Assembly: GCF_022836495.1 (NCBI RefSeq)
Contig: NZ_BQXM01000020.1
Coordinates: 1-64,000 of the forward strand
Reading direction: 5' to 3'
From: Desulforhabdus sp. TSK
GTDB lineage: Bacteria > Desulfobacterota > Syntrophobacteria > Syntrophobacterales > Syntrophobacteraceae
Length of the DNA: 64,000 nucleotides
Below the pieces are notes generated by a model that worked only from the letters and a program-made list of their open reading frames with translations, was not told where the DNA came from and did not search any database. Below are positions 1 to 8,658 of this stretch, in pieces. The translations under genes and the position numbers were made by a program. Position 1 is the stretch's first letter. Every line of letters begins with the position of its first letter.

Positions 1-195
1 CATCTTACACTCGATCAGACCCTGCTCGTCACTGTAGGTTGTCGAGCCTCAAACGCTGCGAAACGGTGATCAAGTATGGCATGTCAGACTGTGTGAACCG
101 TTGCCACATAACGGCCTAACTGACATTGGGTTCATAGAGGCGAAGATCAACTCGCGTAGCCACAGGCTTAAGTATTTCCAAAGGGATAATGCGTA

Positions 196-1110
196 TCAAA
201 TGCTTCGATGGATATCGTCGTGACAAACAGTACAGAGTGTTAGCAGATTTTCTTCCGTGTTTTCTCCGCCATCAACATGAGGTTTCACGTGATGCAGTTC
301 TAAATGACGTGGATCGGATCTGTTCCATTCATCATGAGTCCACCCGCACTTCCGACATTTATAGCCATCTCTTCTTAAGACTCCTCGCTTCACCGTGTCC
401 GGAATATGTCGATCATGTTCGGGGCTCTGCCGATCCGCCTCCAAAACGTATATTCCTATGTTCAGATCGGGACGGCCGGTATTCTTGGTTACGATGGGCC
501 ACCCAAATTCCGTGCGCAGTTCTCTGACACGTCTGGCCCATTCTGATCTATCTTTCGCCACATATCGCAGTTCCTCTCCCGATATCTGCTTGCCCACGTT
601 CTTGAGAAAATACTTCAGAATCTTATCTCGGACCGCTAAGTTCTCCTTTCTGATTTCATTCGCCAGAAACCATCGATGAGCAGCGTCCCGATCTTGCACA
701 GTACTCAACAAAAGGTAGTCGGAGGGTCCCATCTTTGAAACATCAACATTCTCAAACGGGAACTCGCCTTCTTCGGTCATCTCCTTGGCCGTTATTCCGT
801 TCACTATGAGCCAACCGTATTGCACTTTGAGTTCCCTGATCCTTCGAGCATATTCCTGAATTCCCGAGACAACAAGAAGTTCGTCGCCGCCGATTACGGT
901 ATAAGGGTACTTTTGGAAATAGTGTAATAATCTATCTCTCGCGCTCCGCGCCACATTTCTTGGAATCAGCGACTTCCCAAGGTTTCTCAAAGCATGAAAG
1001 CACGGGACGAGTGCCAGGACCTTTTGTCGAAGACTGTCCGACTTCAATTCATTGTCGAAATTGATGATCAGCTTTTCGAGGTCTTTTCTAATGGCCTCTG
1101 ATTTTGTCAT
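196..1110 (-). CDS. HNH restriction endonuclease with duplicated N-terminal module
   Basis: 304 aa. The C-terminal part (about 237-304) is an HNH nuclease: CxxC at 252-255, the LELHH core around 270-274, Asn284, and a second CxxC at 293-296 followed by His. It should cut DNA with a divalent metal. The rest contains two related segments of about 50 residues (56-103 and 158-207), both of the form R-x-x-LxYF-x-K...G-x-EL...ARR-x-REL...GW-x-IV. These look like tandem winged-helix DNA-reading modules. The start overlaps the end of vsr by 23 nt, and the gene is last in the dcm-vsr-HNH order on the minus strand. The context makes it the likely restriction enzyme of the system. The recognition site cannot be read from sequence. 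Confidence 0.85.
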   Translation of the reverse strand: MTKSEAIRKDLEKLIINFDNELKSDSLRQKVLALVPCFHALRNLGKSLIPRNVARSARDRLLHYFQKYPYTVIGGDELLVVSGIQEYARRIRELKVQYGWLIVNGITAKEMTEEGEFPFENVDVSKMGPSDYLLLSTVQDRDAAHRWFLANEIRKENLAVRDKILKYFLKNVGKQISGEELRYVAKDRSEWARRVRELRTEFGWPIVTKNTGRPDLNIGIYVLEADRQSPEHDRHIPDTVKRGVLRRDGYKCRKCGWTHDEWNRSDPRHLELHHVKPHVDGGENTEENLLTLCTVCHDDIHRSI

Positions 1111-1546
1111 CTTCTGTTGATATCCCGGATTGTTCAGTGTCTTTCCCGATGAAAATCTCTATCCTCTGCTTCAACTTCGGTAAATCCTTCACCTCACATT
1201 GCCAGATAACCAGAACAGCCCATCCAAGGGCTACGAGTTTGGTCACGTTTTGCCGGTCCCTTTCGATGTTCTTGTCGAGTTTCTTTTGCCAAAATTCCCG
1301 ATTTGTCGAAGGCCTCTTGGCTCGTGGGCACTCAACATGACCATGCCAAAAACATCCATGAACGAATATCACTTTTCTGTGTCTCGGCAAGCTAATATCT
1401 GGGTTGCCGGGAAGGTCGGTGCGATGAATCCTGAAGCGATAACCCATTCTATGAAGCAAAGATCTGACGATCAACTCCGGCTTGGTATCTTTGCCTCCAA
1501 CCTTGGACATTATTTGGCTTCTTTTATCCTTGCTGAAGACGTCCAT
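1088..1546 (-). CDS. vsr: Very short patch repair (Vsr) mismatch endonuclease
   Basis: 152 aa from the ATG at 1546 (MDVFSKDKRS). Vsr nicks next to T:G mismatches left when 5-methylcytosine deaminates. The family pattern is clear: N-terminal KRSQIMSKV, the catalytic-Asp segment LPGNPDI, the zinc and active-site block HGCFWHGH, NREFW, and ERDRQNV followed by LGWAVLVIW. Length is typical. A longer reading to 1579 would add 11 residues that do not resemble the family and would run deeper into the methyltransferase gene. It overlaps dcm by 23 nt and the HNH gene by 23 nt, so the three are probably co-translated. Confidence 0.93.
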   Translation of the reverse strand: MDVFSKDKRSQIMSKVGGKDTKPELIVRSLLHRMGYRFRIHRTDLPGNPDISLPRHRKVIFVHGCFWHGHVECPRAKRPSTNREFWQKKLDKNIERDRQNVTKLVALGWAVLVIWQCEVKDLPKLKQRIEIFIGKDTEQSGISTEDDKIRGH

Positions 1547-2819
1547 TCGAGTTCTCAGACTGTGTTGAGAGAAGTACACGGACGACGTCGGCTACACGTG
1601 CAGCAAGCAAAGGTGGGACAGCATTGCCTATCTGTTTGGCGATCTCGATTTTGGAGCCTGTGAATCTGAAATCGTCCGGGAAGCTCTGAAAGCGTGCTGC
1701 TTCCCTATGTGTAATTGGCCGATGTTGCTCTGGATGGAGATACCGCCCCTTCTCAGGTTTGAAGAATTCAGTACGAATCGTGAAAGCCGGTCTATCCCAC
1801 CAAAGTCGACCAAACAGATCCGTTCCACCCTGTTTCTTCCTGATCCAGCAGTCAGGTGTAAGTTCGGGAACAATCCTCTGCAAATCAAAACGATTCATTC
1901 CCTCTTTAGGTATAGCCTTATACCTTTCCAGGCTCTTTTGCGTCGGACTCCTCCCAAAGTGAAGATCCAGGGGAGGGGGAAGGTCCCTAATCTCAGTTCC
2001 TTCAGGGGGCGGCAGGTCACCAATAGCATCTCTAACCGTTTTCCAAGGTCTAGGGTTTTGAAGGTAGCTATCTCGTCCAAAGCCTGCAAAACTAAGCTGA
2101 ACACTGCCCGAATTTCTGCTGAAATGGGATTTCCTGGGAGGGAACAGCGAGGACGGGTTGGCAAATCTACAGCCAATGATGAAAGCACGGAGTCTCAGTT
2201 GCGGAACTCCGTAGTCTGCCGCCAAAAGTTTTCCATGCCAGACTTTGAAACCAAGTGACTCAGCAACACCAACGATTTCGCCATGTTCAAACGTGCCGAT
2301 CAACTGCGGCACGTTCTCCATCACGAAGATTTGGGCATTGCATCTTTCAACAACTTCCAGGAATGGCCGCCACAATTGCTTTCTCGGATCACCGTCTCTT
2401 TGCTTATTCAGTAGGCTGAACCCTTGACACGGAGGTCCCCCTATGACGACATCAGCGGATGGTATTTCGAGATTCCCATCTCTGAGGATTTCAACAATAT
2501 CTCCGGAAACACAATGTGGGCCGAAGTTTCTATTGTATGTTTCAGCACAGAACTGGTTGAAGTCATTAGCCCAGATCGATTCAAAGGGGTGACCGAACTT
2601 CTCAGAGAACCCGAGCGTCATGCCGCCGGCCCCACAGAAGAGGTCGATCAATTTGTATCTGTATGGCAAGTCGATTAATTCTCCCTTAGAGCGGGCCTCA
2701 TATGTTTGCTGATCTTCCTCCAGTAAAAGAGCAGCCTCGGTCGAGAGCATTTCAACCCCTGTCAACAAGTGGTGTAAAATTTCGGAAGGAATCCTCCGAT
2801 ACCGCAAGTCGTATGGCAT
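1524..2819 (-). CDS. dcm: DNA (cytosine-5) methyltransferase
   Basis: 431 aa. Transfers a methyl group from SAM to cytosine C5. SAM-binding motif I is LIDLFCGAGGMTLGF (57-71). Catalytic motif IV is GGPPCQGFS with Cys131. Motif VI is ENVPQ (168-172), motif VIII reads VPQLRLR, and the C-terminal motif X is IGNAVPPLLA near 400. The variable target-recognition region lies between about 230 and 330. A roughly 50-residue N-terminal extension precedes motif I. First gene of the minus-strand dcm-vsr-HNH cluster, in which Vsr repairs deamination products of this enzyme's 5mC. The target sequence is unknown. Confidence 0.96.
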   Translation of the reverse strand: MPYDLRYRRIPSEILHHLLTGVEMLSTEAALLLEEDQQTYEARSKGELIDLPYRYKLIDLFCGAGGMTLGFSEKFGHPFESIWANDFNQFCAETYNRNFGPHCVSGDIVEILRDGNLEIPSADVVIGGPPCQGFSLLNKQRDGDPRKQLWRPFLEVVERCNAQIFVMENVPQLIGTFEHGEIVGVAESLGFKVWHGKLLAADYGVPQLRLRAFIIGCRFANPSSLFPPRKSHFSRNSGSVQLSFAGFGRDSYLQNPRPWKTVRDAIGDLPPPEGTEIRDLPPPLDLHFGRSPTQKSLERYKAIPKEGMNRFDLQRIVPELTPDCWIRKKQGGTDLFGRLWWDRPAFTIRTEFFKPEKGRYLHPEQHRPITHREAARFQSFPDDFRFTGSKIEIAKQIGNAVPPLLAARVADVVRVLLSTQSENSNGRLQQG

Positions 2820-3011
2820 TATACCACGACTAGACAGAAACGGTGTTACTCAAAGCTTGTACCCTCAAGGCTGAGGCCAAACGAGACGGAGACAGCCGAA
2901 CGGTTTGCTCGTTAGTCGCCAGCGTTTCGACGTTCGCGAATGACACGCAAGCCAATGCCGGCGGGCTCCACGCGCTAGTTGGCCGCGGCGCGTGAACGAA
3001 TCACACGGCAC

Positions 3012-3797
3012 TCAACGGCTATCCCATACCTCCCTCAACGCCGACCTGAATACCGAATCGAGCAGGTCAAGATCCGGAGACTCTAGCGGCCCTTGGGAGG
3101 TCGCGTGCGTTCTCAAGCGAGCAATCTCTGAATCGAGGAATTCGTTGATCTCGTGGATTCGCGGGCCGATGGAAAGTTCATCACCGGCACGCTTGCGGCT
3201 CAGCAGGGACTCAACAGCCTGGAGCAGCGGGGCAGGCAACTGATCCTCCACGAGTGTGGCGAACTCCATTGGCGGCATGGCGCCATGCTCCTCTATCCAG
3301 CGGCATGCCAGAACTGGACGCAAGACGTAGAAGTACTTCTTGAGACGCACCTGATCGCCGTCGAGGTACTCCCGGTAGTTGCCCTCAGCCATGTGCAAGT
3401 AGTGGTACGTGCAGGCACGCGCCGAGAAGTACCTCGCCGATAGATTGCGTAGCCTCTCCGCCACCGACGAACTCTCCACATATACCAACGGAGAACGAAG
3501 CCATTCGAGCAGCGGAGGGTTTGACTTGGCGAACAGGACGAGCGCCTTCTTCAGGTCCCATCCGCTGATATCTAGGTCGCCGTCCAGCGCTAACTCTACG
3601 ACATCGCGTCGATTCTGAACCGACAGATACCAGTCAGGGCGGCGTAGGTAGATGAAACGCACGTCCCAGTCGGAGTCAGTGGATTCGAAACCCCACGCAC
3701 GGCTACCCGATTCTACGGCGTACAGAACGCGCAGATCCTCAGTATCCGCGACACGTTGGAGTTCTGCTTGGATCTTGGGCTCCACAAGTTCCCCCAT
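3012..3797 (-). CDS. Predicted nucleotidyltransferase, YcgL/COG3541 type
   Basis: 261 aa from the ATG at 3797, chosen because GGGAGG stands 6 nt upstream. An upstream in-frame extension to 3872 has no such support. The N-terminal segment contains the polymerase-beta-like pattern ESGSRAWGFESTDSDWDVR: a GS motif followed by two acidic residues, as expected for metal-dependent nucleotidyl transfer. The remainder (YCGL-type helical region with KKALVLFAKSNPPLLEWL and YLDGDQVRLKKYFYVLRP) matches the family as I remember it. The in vivo substrate is not established. It stands alone between the restriction cluster and the IS91 element, and relatives occur in phage-defence or mobile contexts. Confidence 0.75.
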   Translation of the reverse strand: MGELVEPKIQAELQRVADTEDLRVLYAVESGSRAWGFESTDSDWDVRFIYLRRPDWYLSVQNRRDVVELALDGDLDISGWDLKKALVLFAKSNPPLLEWLRSPLVYVESSSVAERLRNLSARYFSARACTYHYLHMAEGNYREYLDGDQVRLKKYFYVLRPVLACRWIEEHGAMPPMEFATLVEDQLPAPLLQAVESLLSRKRAGDELSIGPRIHEINEFLDSEIARLRTHATSQGPLESPDLDLLDSVFRSALREVWDSR

Positions 3798-4158
3798 GCT
3801 ACGCCTCCCATGCCACGCCGAACGATTAAGAGTTTTTGCGGCGCGTAGCCGACGCAAAAAGTCGAGTTGCACTGAACCGCTCGATGAATGAGTGTAGGTT
3901 GAGATTATGGAGATTCAATAGGTGAGGTGCATCCCGATGGGTCCAATATGAACGAGGTTGCACATGAATTCAAGGATTGAATGGATAAGATGCGTGCCCT
4001 CTGCCGGCGCACAAAGATCTGGATTGGGATGGTAGGAGCGCCGGCACAGGTATATATAGGGCTCTTTGGGGAATGAGGCCGCAGGTATCCTGCGATGCCG
4101 GAAAATCTTCTTAGCCTTTTTGTGATGAGTCGATTGCCTGTTTGATTCTCATGGTTTC
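3798..4158. other. Gap between nucleotidyltransferase and IS91 transposase
   Basis: About 360 bases without a convincing gene. They presumably include one end of the IS91 element, downstream of the transposase stop. IS91 elements lack terminal inverted repeats and target duplications, so the exact boundary cannot be placed by eye. A long open frame on the minus strand crossing from here into the transposase gene is a frame shadow. Confidence 0.4.
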
Positions 4159-5259
4159 TCATGGCGGGTCTCTGCCTTTGCGAGGAATTGTTGCGACGAA
4201 AATGAGATGGCCAACCTTGCGGAAGGGACAAAGTGTAGGGTCGCAAAGGGGAGTGGGATCTTTGCCGGCATCGGGCAAAGGGTCCGTTGTATTGTCGTCT
4301 GCGTCTGCCAGAAGTTGCTTTGCTCGCTTGAGCAGAACGCGGTTGCATGGGGCGAAGATGCCGTAATAGCGCACTTTGTGAAAGCCGGCGGGAAGAACAT
4401 GCCGCAGGAACCTGCGGATGAATTCCTGAGCAGAAAGGGTCATGGTTTTCCACGCTTTTTGGCGCGAGTCTTTGTAGCGGAACTGAACCTGGCCATTGGC
4501 GATGGAAAGGATGCGGCTGTTGGCGATGGCTATCCGATGGACATAGCGAGCAAGGTAGCGCAATACCTTGGCGGCACCCTGGACCGTGGGTTTGCTGTAG
4601 ACCACCCACTGCTTTTGCCAGACGGAACCGGGAAACCGCACCCGCGGGAGCGCCTTTCTTGCAAGTTGCATGAACTTTGCGCGGAAGATTAAGGATAGAG
4701 CGGTCACCGGCACCAGGTAGTTTTTTTTGCAGGGCAACCAAGCAGGGCCATCGGAAGAAAGCCCGCCTCCCGGGATGAGGCAGTGCACATGGGGATGATA
4801 AATCATGGCCCTGGTCCAGGTGTGGACTACCATCAGAATCCCTGGTCGTCCGCCGATGTAATGGGGATCGCTTGCCAGTTTCATGAAAGCCCGGGCAGCC
4901 GCCTGGCACAGAATGCCAAGCAGCTCTCGTTGGTGGGATCTGACGATGGGCCGCAGTTCCTGTGGCAGCGTGAAGACCAGGTGGAAGTAGGGGACCGGAA
5001 GCAAAAACTTCTCACACTCCTCGGTCCATCGGCGCGTGTTCTTGCCGTGGCATTGAGGACAGTGGCGATTGCGGCAGGAGTGATAGGCGTAGTGGACCTG
5101 TCCGCACTGGTCGCATTGGAAGACATGGCCTCCAAGGGCCTCGGTGCGGCAATCTGCTATGTCGCACAACGCCCTGATATGACTCGGCAGCATGCAATCA
5201 CTGAACTGCCCGAGGTAGTCGGGGCCGTAGAGCCTGAAGATCTCGGCAAGCTCCGGCAT
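4159..5259 (-). CDS. tnpA: IS91-family rolling-circle transposase (HUH, Y2)
   Basis: 366 aa. The N-terminal zinc-binding region has CxxC at 49-52 and a CRNRHCPQC cluster at 62-70. The HUH metal-binding motif HPHVH lies at 155-159. A paired-tyrosine motif YLARY (Tyr235 and Tyr239) provides the nucleophiles for single-strand cleavage. These define the Y2 transposases of IS91/IS801 relatives. The frame is intact, so it may be active. It lies 19 nt downstream of the tyrosine recombinase gene on the same strand, the usual two-gene layout of one IS91 subgroup. Confidence 0.93.
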   Translation of the reverse strand: MPELAEIFRLYGPDYLGQFSDCMLPSHIRALCDIADCRTEALGGHVFQCDQCGQVHYAYHSCRNRHCPQCHGKNTRRWTEECEKFLLPVPYFHLVFTLPQELRPIVRSHQRELLGILCQAAARAFMKLASDPHYIGGRPGILMVVHTWTRAMIYHPHVHCLIPGGGLSSDGPAWLPCKKNYLVPVTALSLIFRAKFMQLARKALPRVRFPGSVWQKQWVVYSKPTVQGAAKVLRYLARYVHRIAIANSRILSIANGQVQFRYKDSRQKAWKTMTLSAQEFIRRFLRHVLPAGFHKVRYYGIFAPCNRVLLKRAKQLLADADDNTTDPLPDAGKDPTPLCDPTLCPFRKVGHLIFVATIPRKGRDPP

Positions 5260-5278
5260 CAGGTACTACTTTGCAGGT

Positions 5279-6121
5279 TCAAAGCTTGTTCATCAAGTAA
5301 TTGACTGTTGCCTGGAGCCGGTCGATCGTCTTTTGTGTCAGGTGCGTATAGATGGAAGTCGTCTGCGGGCTTTTGTGTCCGAGCAGCTCCTGAATGATGC
5401 GCAGATCGATACCATTTTCCAAAAGATGGGTTGCATAGGAGTGGCGCAGCGTATGTATGGATGCGTTCTTTTCTATTCCACTCTGGCGCACAACGGCTTT
5501 GAAAGTCTTCTGCAGGCTCGTATCGGAGATAGGTCCCGTTCCATTTCTCATCGGAAAAAGCCAGGGCTTGGGCCGACAGACCGCCCAGTATGCCCGCGGG
5601 CACTCGAGGGTCTTCTCCGGCAAAGGCACGTATCGATCTGTTCCTCCTTTGCCGTTGCGCACGTGAACCAGCATTCTTTGGCTGTCGATATCGCTGACCT
5701 GAAGGTGAATCCCCTCGGACAATCTCTGGCCGCAGCAGTAAATCATGCGCAAGGCCATCGCTGCCACCGGGTTTTTCACCAGGTAGAGCAGACGCCGAAC
5801 TTCGGGCAGGCTCAGAACCACCGGAAGCTTCTTTCTTTTCTGCGGTCGGATCAGACTAAATACGGGCCACTCTCTGCCCAAGGTCTTTTCATAAAAGAAT
5901 TTTATCCCGCACAGATAGATGGTGACGGTGCTGCGGGCCGCTCCTCGCTCATTGATCAGATGCAAAAAGAAATTGCGGATCTCTTCTTCCCCGAGCTGAT
6001 CGGGAGGCCGGTGGTAGTACTTGGCAAGCCCCCTCACGGCATCGATGTACGACTGCTGAGTCTGCGGCGAAAGACCACGAAGCTGCATCTCCTCTGCCAT
6101 TCTTCTTCTGAGCTCGGTCAT
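5279..6121 (-). CDS. Tyrosine recombinase/integrase of the IS91-type element
   Basis: 280 aa, with an AAGGAG ribosome-binding site 5 nt before the ATG at 6121. The N-terminal SAM-like core-binding domain (about 1-85) is followed by the catalytic domain. Catalytic residues visible are Arg133 (GQRLSE), Lys158 in the beta turn, His223 and Arg226 (HTLRH), His249 (LLGHK) and nucleophile Tyr258 (TSIYTH). It is complete. Proteins of this kind commonly accompany IS91 transposases. Whether it takes part in transposition or resolves intermediates is not established. Confidence 0.9.
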   Translation of the reverse strand: MTELRRRMAEEMQLRGLSPQTQQSYIDAVRGLAKYYHRPPDQLGEEEIRNFFLHLINERGAARSTVTIYLCGIKFFYEKTLGREWPVFSLIRPQKRKKLPVVLSLPEVRRLLYLVKNPVAAMALRMIYCCGQRLSEGIHLQVSDIDSQRMLVHVRNGKGGTDRYVPLPEKTLECPRAYWAVCRPKPWLFPMRNGTGPISDTSLQKTFKAVVRQSGIEKNASIHTLRHSYATHLLENGIDLRIIQELLGHKSPQTTSIYTHLTQKTIDRLQATVNYLMNKL

Positions 6122-6458
6122 GGTATCTCCTTTCTCCCAAGGTGTGTGAAAAGACAGCTCACAGTGATATCTTGAGAGATAGAGATGACTCAGAACTTCA
6201 CAAGATCATTGGAAAAAATATAAAGGAAGGTGCTATGGTCGTGGGGTTGTACGCAGGCTACCGCGTAGCGGTTTAGTGCAACATTATACTAGACTGCCTA
6301 AAGTAAATCGGAAAATGCGGCTCGACGAGCCGTGTATACTTCGAGGTATTCGAGCTGCTTCCGATGGAAGTAATAGGGGGAAGAGGCCCCCTGACAGGAA
6401 TTGTCTGTCTGTCGGCAGGCGGTATATACTGTTGCCGCAAGCCGCATATCCCCCCTAA
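6122..6458. other. Upstream flank of the IS91-type element
   Basis: 337 bases between the recombinase start and an integrase remnant. They must hold the promoter of the two-gene element and its other terminus. I see no gene and no obvious inverted repeat marking the end. Confidence 0.4.
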
Positions 6459-6866
6459 TCAGAGCCTGTCGGCAGGGCTTTGAACTCCCATTCCGCCTTT
6501 ATTCAACACATGTGTGTAAATCATGGTCGTCTTCACGTCCTGGTGCCCCAAAAGCTCTTGAACGGTCCGGATGTCATGGCCGGCTTCCAACAGATGGGTG
6601 GCAAAAGAGTGGCGCAGCACATGCGGGCCGACCACCTTGTTGATCCTCGCCTTTCTAGCCGATTCTTTGACCGCTCTCTGCAACACCGTTTCATCCATGT
6701 GGTGCCGCCGTTCGGTTCCGGTCCGCGGGTCCATCGAGCGTTTCCTGGATGGGAAAACGTATTGCCATAACCAGTCCCGGTCCGCATGCGGGTACTTTCT
6801 CGCCAGTGCAAACGGCAGGTACACATGCCCGAATCCTTCTTCAAGGTCCCGTTGATGAAGTGTCAA
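6459..6866 (-). pseudogene. Integron-type integrase, C-terminal remnant
   Basis: About 135 residues of the catalytic half only. It begins at a non-ATG codon within [11 protein letters not shown], and an in-frame stop lies two codons upstream, so the N-terminal half and the first catalytic Arg are absent. Recognisable integron-integrase signatures are the IntI-like stretch [15 protein letters not shown] followed by RRHH, then [21 protein letters not shown] and [13 protein letters not shown] with the catalytic Tyr. The high-coordinate edge runs into a pyrimidine-rich tract (6870-6930) that looks like a junction. It is a decayed relic, and no attC array is seen nearby. Confidence 0.85.
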
Positions 6867-6999
6867 GCATTATTTACCTGTCCCCTTTTCTTTTTTTTCT
6901 GTCCCTTTTTTCCTTTTTTATGAACTGGATGACAAGCCGGTGATTTCCATGCGTGGTGATGGTCCGCCTTGATCCCCTCGTTCGGTCCCACACCTGAAG

Positions 7000-7530
7000 T
7001 TACTGCTTCTCTATGATCTCTTTCAAATCTGGATCAAGCAACTCCCACAGGTGAGGATGGCTCTCGACCAGGCGGGCAATGTCGCCAAGGTCTTTGAGTT
7101 TCTTGCTTTGCCTTCTTTCCGGGTCCCGCCATGCTTTGATTTTTCCGCGCAGAGTGTCTTCCAGAGACGCAACCCGCATAAGAATTCCATGTATGTCTGC
7201 AGGAACTGACCGGCTTGGGAAGTCTCTGTAGAAGCCTTCCGTGCTCAATTGAATGCTCACTTTGGAACGACCCCGGAAATTGATTGACCATGGAAAACGT
7301 TCAAATCTAAATCCCGCCTCTTCGAGAATTTTCGTGACAAGCTCCACGGACTCTGCCGTAACAACAAAATCAAGATCTTGGGTGACCATGGTTTCAGTTG
7401 CCCAGTGGTTAACAGCTATGCCTCCGATTGCGCACCATGCAAGATCCGCTCGCTCGAGACAATCAACCAAACGCATAACATCGTCTGTGCCACCCGCCGT
7501 CTGCCAGTCATAAAACTGCTTTGGTGTCAT
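7000..7530 (-). CDS. Nucleotidyltransferase-fold protein, AbiEii/MNT-like
   Basis: 176 aa from the ATG at 7530, which has GAGGA 7 nt upstream. An upstream GTG/ATG-type start at 7560 lacks this. The pattern CAIGGIAVNHW followed about 15 residues later by TQDLDFVV is the GG...DxD signature of the polymerase-beta nucleotidyltransferase superfamily. The later KIKAW and DLGDIARL segments are typical of family members that act as nucleotidyltransferase toxins or resistance-like proteins. No partner antitoxin gene is adjacent. The exact family is uncertain. It sits in the same accessory region as the IS91 element and integrase remnants. Confidence 0.7.
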   Translation of the reverse strand: MTPKQFYDWQTAGGTDDVMRLVDCLERADLAWCAIGGIAVNHWATETMVTQDLDFVVTAESVELVTKILEEAGFRFERFPWSINFRGRSKVSIQLSTEGFYRDFPSRSVPADIHGILMRVASLEDTLRGKIKAWRDPERRQSKKLKDLGDIARLVESHPHLWELLDPDLKEIIEKQ

Positions 7531-7797
7531 ATTGTGTCCTCGATCATGCTTTCCTTGCACCCGAACAAGTGATTCTATAGTTTCTGTATATCTCCGGGAC
7601 GTGGGGCAGGTCGAAGATTTTCAACGTGGAGAGTCGGGACTGATTTGTGGATCTCTGCGGCGAAATGGTTTACCCATCATCCTGATGTTATTTATATTTT
7701 ATAGATAAAGTTCTTGCAAGAATTTTCCGAAAATATGGCTGCCTCTTTCTGGCTATCACGAAAAATAGGGAGATATACTGAAACTGGAGAACCCCGT

Positions 7798-8090
7798 ATG
7801 CTCAACATCCCTTCCCCTTTGCAGGCACAATTCGTGGAGTGGCTGCGGAACAGGGGGACAGCAATGCGACTGCATCCTACCTGAAGTGGCTGCACTATTA
7901 CTGGGATTTCTGAAAAACGTTTCACTTCCCCAATATGCAGACTGACAGCATTTCCCATTTTCTCAGCAAATTGCAGCGGAAAAAACAAACGGACGCCCAG
8001 CAACAGCAGGCATTCCACGCCATCACGCTCTCCTACGAACTTCTTCAGGACAGGGAACCCCAAAACCAGTTCTGTTCTCCTCAAGAATGA
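7798..8090 (+). pseudogene. Integron-type integrase, N-terminal remnant (frameshift and stop)
   Basis: Translation from the ATG at 7798 gives SPLQAQFVEWLRNRG and then fails at TGA 7882. In the next frame, from about 7860, it continues as ATASYLKWLHYYWDF, TGA at 7911, then KTFHFPNMQTDSISHFLSKL and a Gln-rich AQQQQAFHAITLSYELL, ending at TGA 8088-8090. This is the core-binding domain of an integron/XerC-like integrase. The TGA at 7911 falls where relatives often have Cys, so a single-base change is likely. One frameshift plus one stop make it a pseudogene. It points opposite to the C-terminal remnant at 6459-6866. Confidence 0.75.
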
Positions 8091-8257
8091 ATCGCTCACG
8101 GGAAAAGATCGGAGAAATTCTGCTGCACAGCCGACACTCCGCTCATGCCGGACAATGGAACCGGCGGATGAACTGTGCCCCTCCAAACCTGCTCATTGCA
8201 AAACTCCGCCTTTCGGTTATCTTGAAAAGAGAAATATTCTCGAAAAGGGGGGATCGA

Positions 8258-8620
8258 ATGCTGAATCTTGAAGAATTGAAGGAACGCAGGGACCTCGTCG
8301 CCCAGTTGGACTGGGAGATGACGCCCGAGACGGCGGTGGAGACCTACCTCGAATGGGGAACGGGCTGGGCCAGAAAGGACAGTTTTGTGCGCACTGCCGA
8401 CCAGGAATCGTATTATTTCGTCATCTACGACTGGGAGAAGCCCATCCAGGTGACCCTGGTCCGTCAGGACACCCAGGGACGGGATGAAATCGCAAAGATC
8501 CAGGCGCCGGCGGAGTTGATCGATAAGGCCATCCAGGAAGCCGGGCGGAAGCCGGGGGTGGGGGTCTACGCCGTCAACGACGATCTGAAGGCCTGGCTGA
8601 AGGAAGCTCTGAACTGCTGA
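8258..8620 (+). CDS. Small conserved protein, DVU0772-like
   Basis: 120 aa. The start at 8258 follows an AAGGGGGG tract that can serve as ribosome-binding site; upstream codons run into the integrase remnant. It is acidic and soluble, with no signal peptide or membrane segment. The N-terminal LDWEMTPETAVETYLEWG and the following SYYFVIYDW recall a small uncharacterised family I know from Desulfovibrio and relatives (DVU0772). Function unknown. The gene lies 38 nt before the ALDH gene, so the two may be co-transcribed. Family assignment is from memory. Confidence 0.65.
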   Translation: MLNLEELKERRDLVAQLDWEMTPETAVETYLEWGTGWARKDSFVRTADQESYYFVIYDWEKPIQVTLVRQDTQGRDEIAKIQAPAELIDKAIQEAGRKPGVGVYAVNDDLKAWLKEALNC

Positions 8621-8658
8621 AGGTTTGCCGTGTGCCGCCCCTGCGGGGAGAGAAGTCG

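Noticed and set aside
2820-3011. attC-like site near the restriction cluster
   Set aside because: GTTGGCC-like sequences occur but no paired core sites with the required spacing were seen.
3905-4909. 334-codon minus-strand frame overlapping the IS91 transposase
   Set aside because: Alternative frame of the transposase with an atypical, Arg/Pro/Ser-rich composition and no family resemblance.
7692-8186. 164-codon minus-strand frame
   Set aside because: Lies over the decayed integrase N-terminal remnant, which explains the sequence on the plus strand.
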